NCBI RefSeq assembly: GCF_900465345.1
Contig: NZ_UEGO01000001.1
Coordinates: 181,778 to 245,777, forward strand
Direction: 5' to 3'
Length of the DNA: 64,000 nt
DNA from: Asaia bogorensis
GTDB taxonomy: Bacteria; Pseudomonadota; Alphaproteobacteria; Acetobacterales; Acetobacteraceae
Position 1 is the first letter of the stretch. Each line of letters begins with the position of its first letter. The notes under the pieces were generated by a model that saw only the letters and a program-made list of their open reading frames with translations, was not told the origin of the DNA and ran no database searches. The position numbers and the translations under genes are program-made. This document shows, one piece after another, positions 63,846-64,000 of the stretch.

Positions 63846-64000
63846 ATGAGTAAGCTGCTATATGTCGGACTTGATGTGCATAAGGAAACCATTTCAGTCA
63901 CAACGGCTGAAGAGGGACGCATGGGAACCATCTGTTTCATTGGAACAATCCCCAATACGCCAACCGACATCGCCAGAATGGCCAAACGATTGAATAAAAA
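63846..64000 (+). CDS. IS110 family transposase, N-terminal fragment
   Basis: The first 51 codons are present and the gene runs off the window. YVGLDVHKETISV is the start of the RuvC-like DEDD domain of IS110 recombinases, with the first catalytic aspartate in GLDVHK. A weak ribosome binding site (GCGGAGAAG) precedes the ATG. AT content is higher than in the neighbouring genes, as often in mobile DNA. Confidence 0.88.
   Translation, partial: MSKLLYVGLDVHKETISVTTAEEGRMGTICFIGTIPNTPTDIARMAKRLNK

Overview
The window is a gene-dense, GC-rich stretch of an alphaproteobacterial chromosome. The two large TonB-dependent receptors, the gene set and the codon use suggest the acetic acid bacteria (Acetobacteraceae), perhaps an Asaia-like genus. 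That placement is inference; no rRNA is present. About 56 protein genes, one tRNA-Glu and the left end of an IS110 element can be supported. Most genes lie in short, tightly spaced operons, and several carry recognisable operator palindromes.

Layout. 1-4719: a leftward unit zur / unknown protein / asparaginase II / sugar porter faces znuA-znuC-znuB across a perfect Zur box. 4852-10251: a 41-residue membrane protein, a sugar porter, accD, folC and galE. 10273-18115: a complete reductive pyrimidine catabolic locus (preT, preA, amidohydrolase, RutR-type regulator, dihydropyrimidinase, NCS1 permease) with two RutR-type operators. 18403-24000: amino-acid racemase, a 1117-residue TonB-dependent receptor and a metallophosphoesterase. 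24059-29922: a one-carbon/methionine cluster with purU, a MetF-like protein, a flavin reductase, a MetE-like core synthase (MesD type), its DUF1852 partner (MesX type) and MetR. 30192-32690: an SDR/XRE divergent pair and arfB.

33081-53777 is the most interesting part. A full histidine-utilisation locus (hutG, F, I, C, U, H, D) is interwoven with genes that are not part of the textbook pathway: an FMN-dependent L-2-hydroxyacid dehydrogenase, an FAD-linked D-2-hydroxyacid dehydrogenase, a HisC-like aminotransferase, two different 2-oxoglutarate/Fe(II) oxygenases, a polar amino-acid ABC transporter, an NCS1 permease and a TonB-dependent receptor. HutC-type operators recur through the region. I read this as a HutC-controlled system that takes up histidine relatives and feeds them into the Hut pathway. 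The best supported example is D- and L-imidazole-lactate, oxidised to imidazole-pyruvate and transaminated to histidine.

53778-64000: a decayed stretch beside tRNA-Glu, then recJ, glpX, hom and an aminotransferase in one leftward run, a Pro/Ala-rich lipoprotein, an unusual ClpP paralogue whose triad aspartate appears to be asparagine, two overlapping ferritin-like diiron proteins of unknown function, and the start of an IS110-family transposase running off the window.
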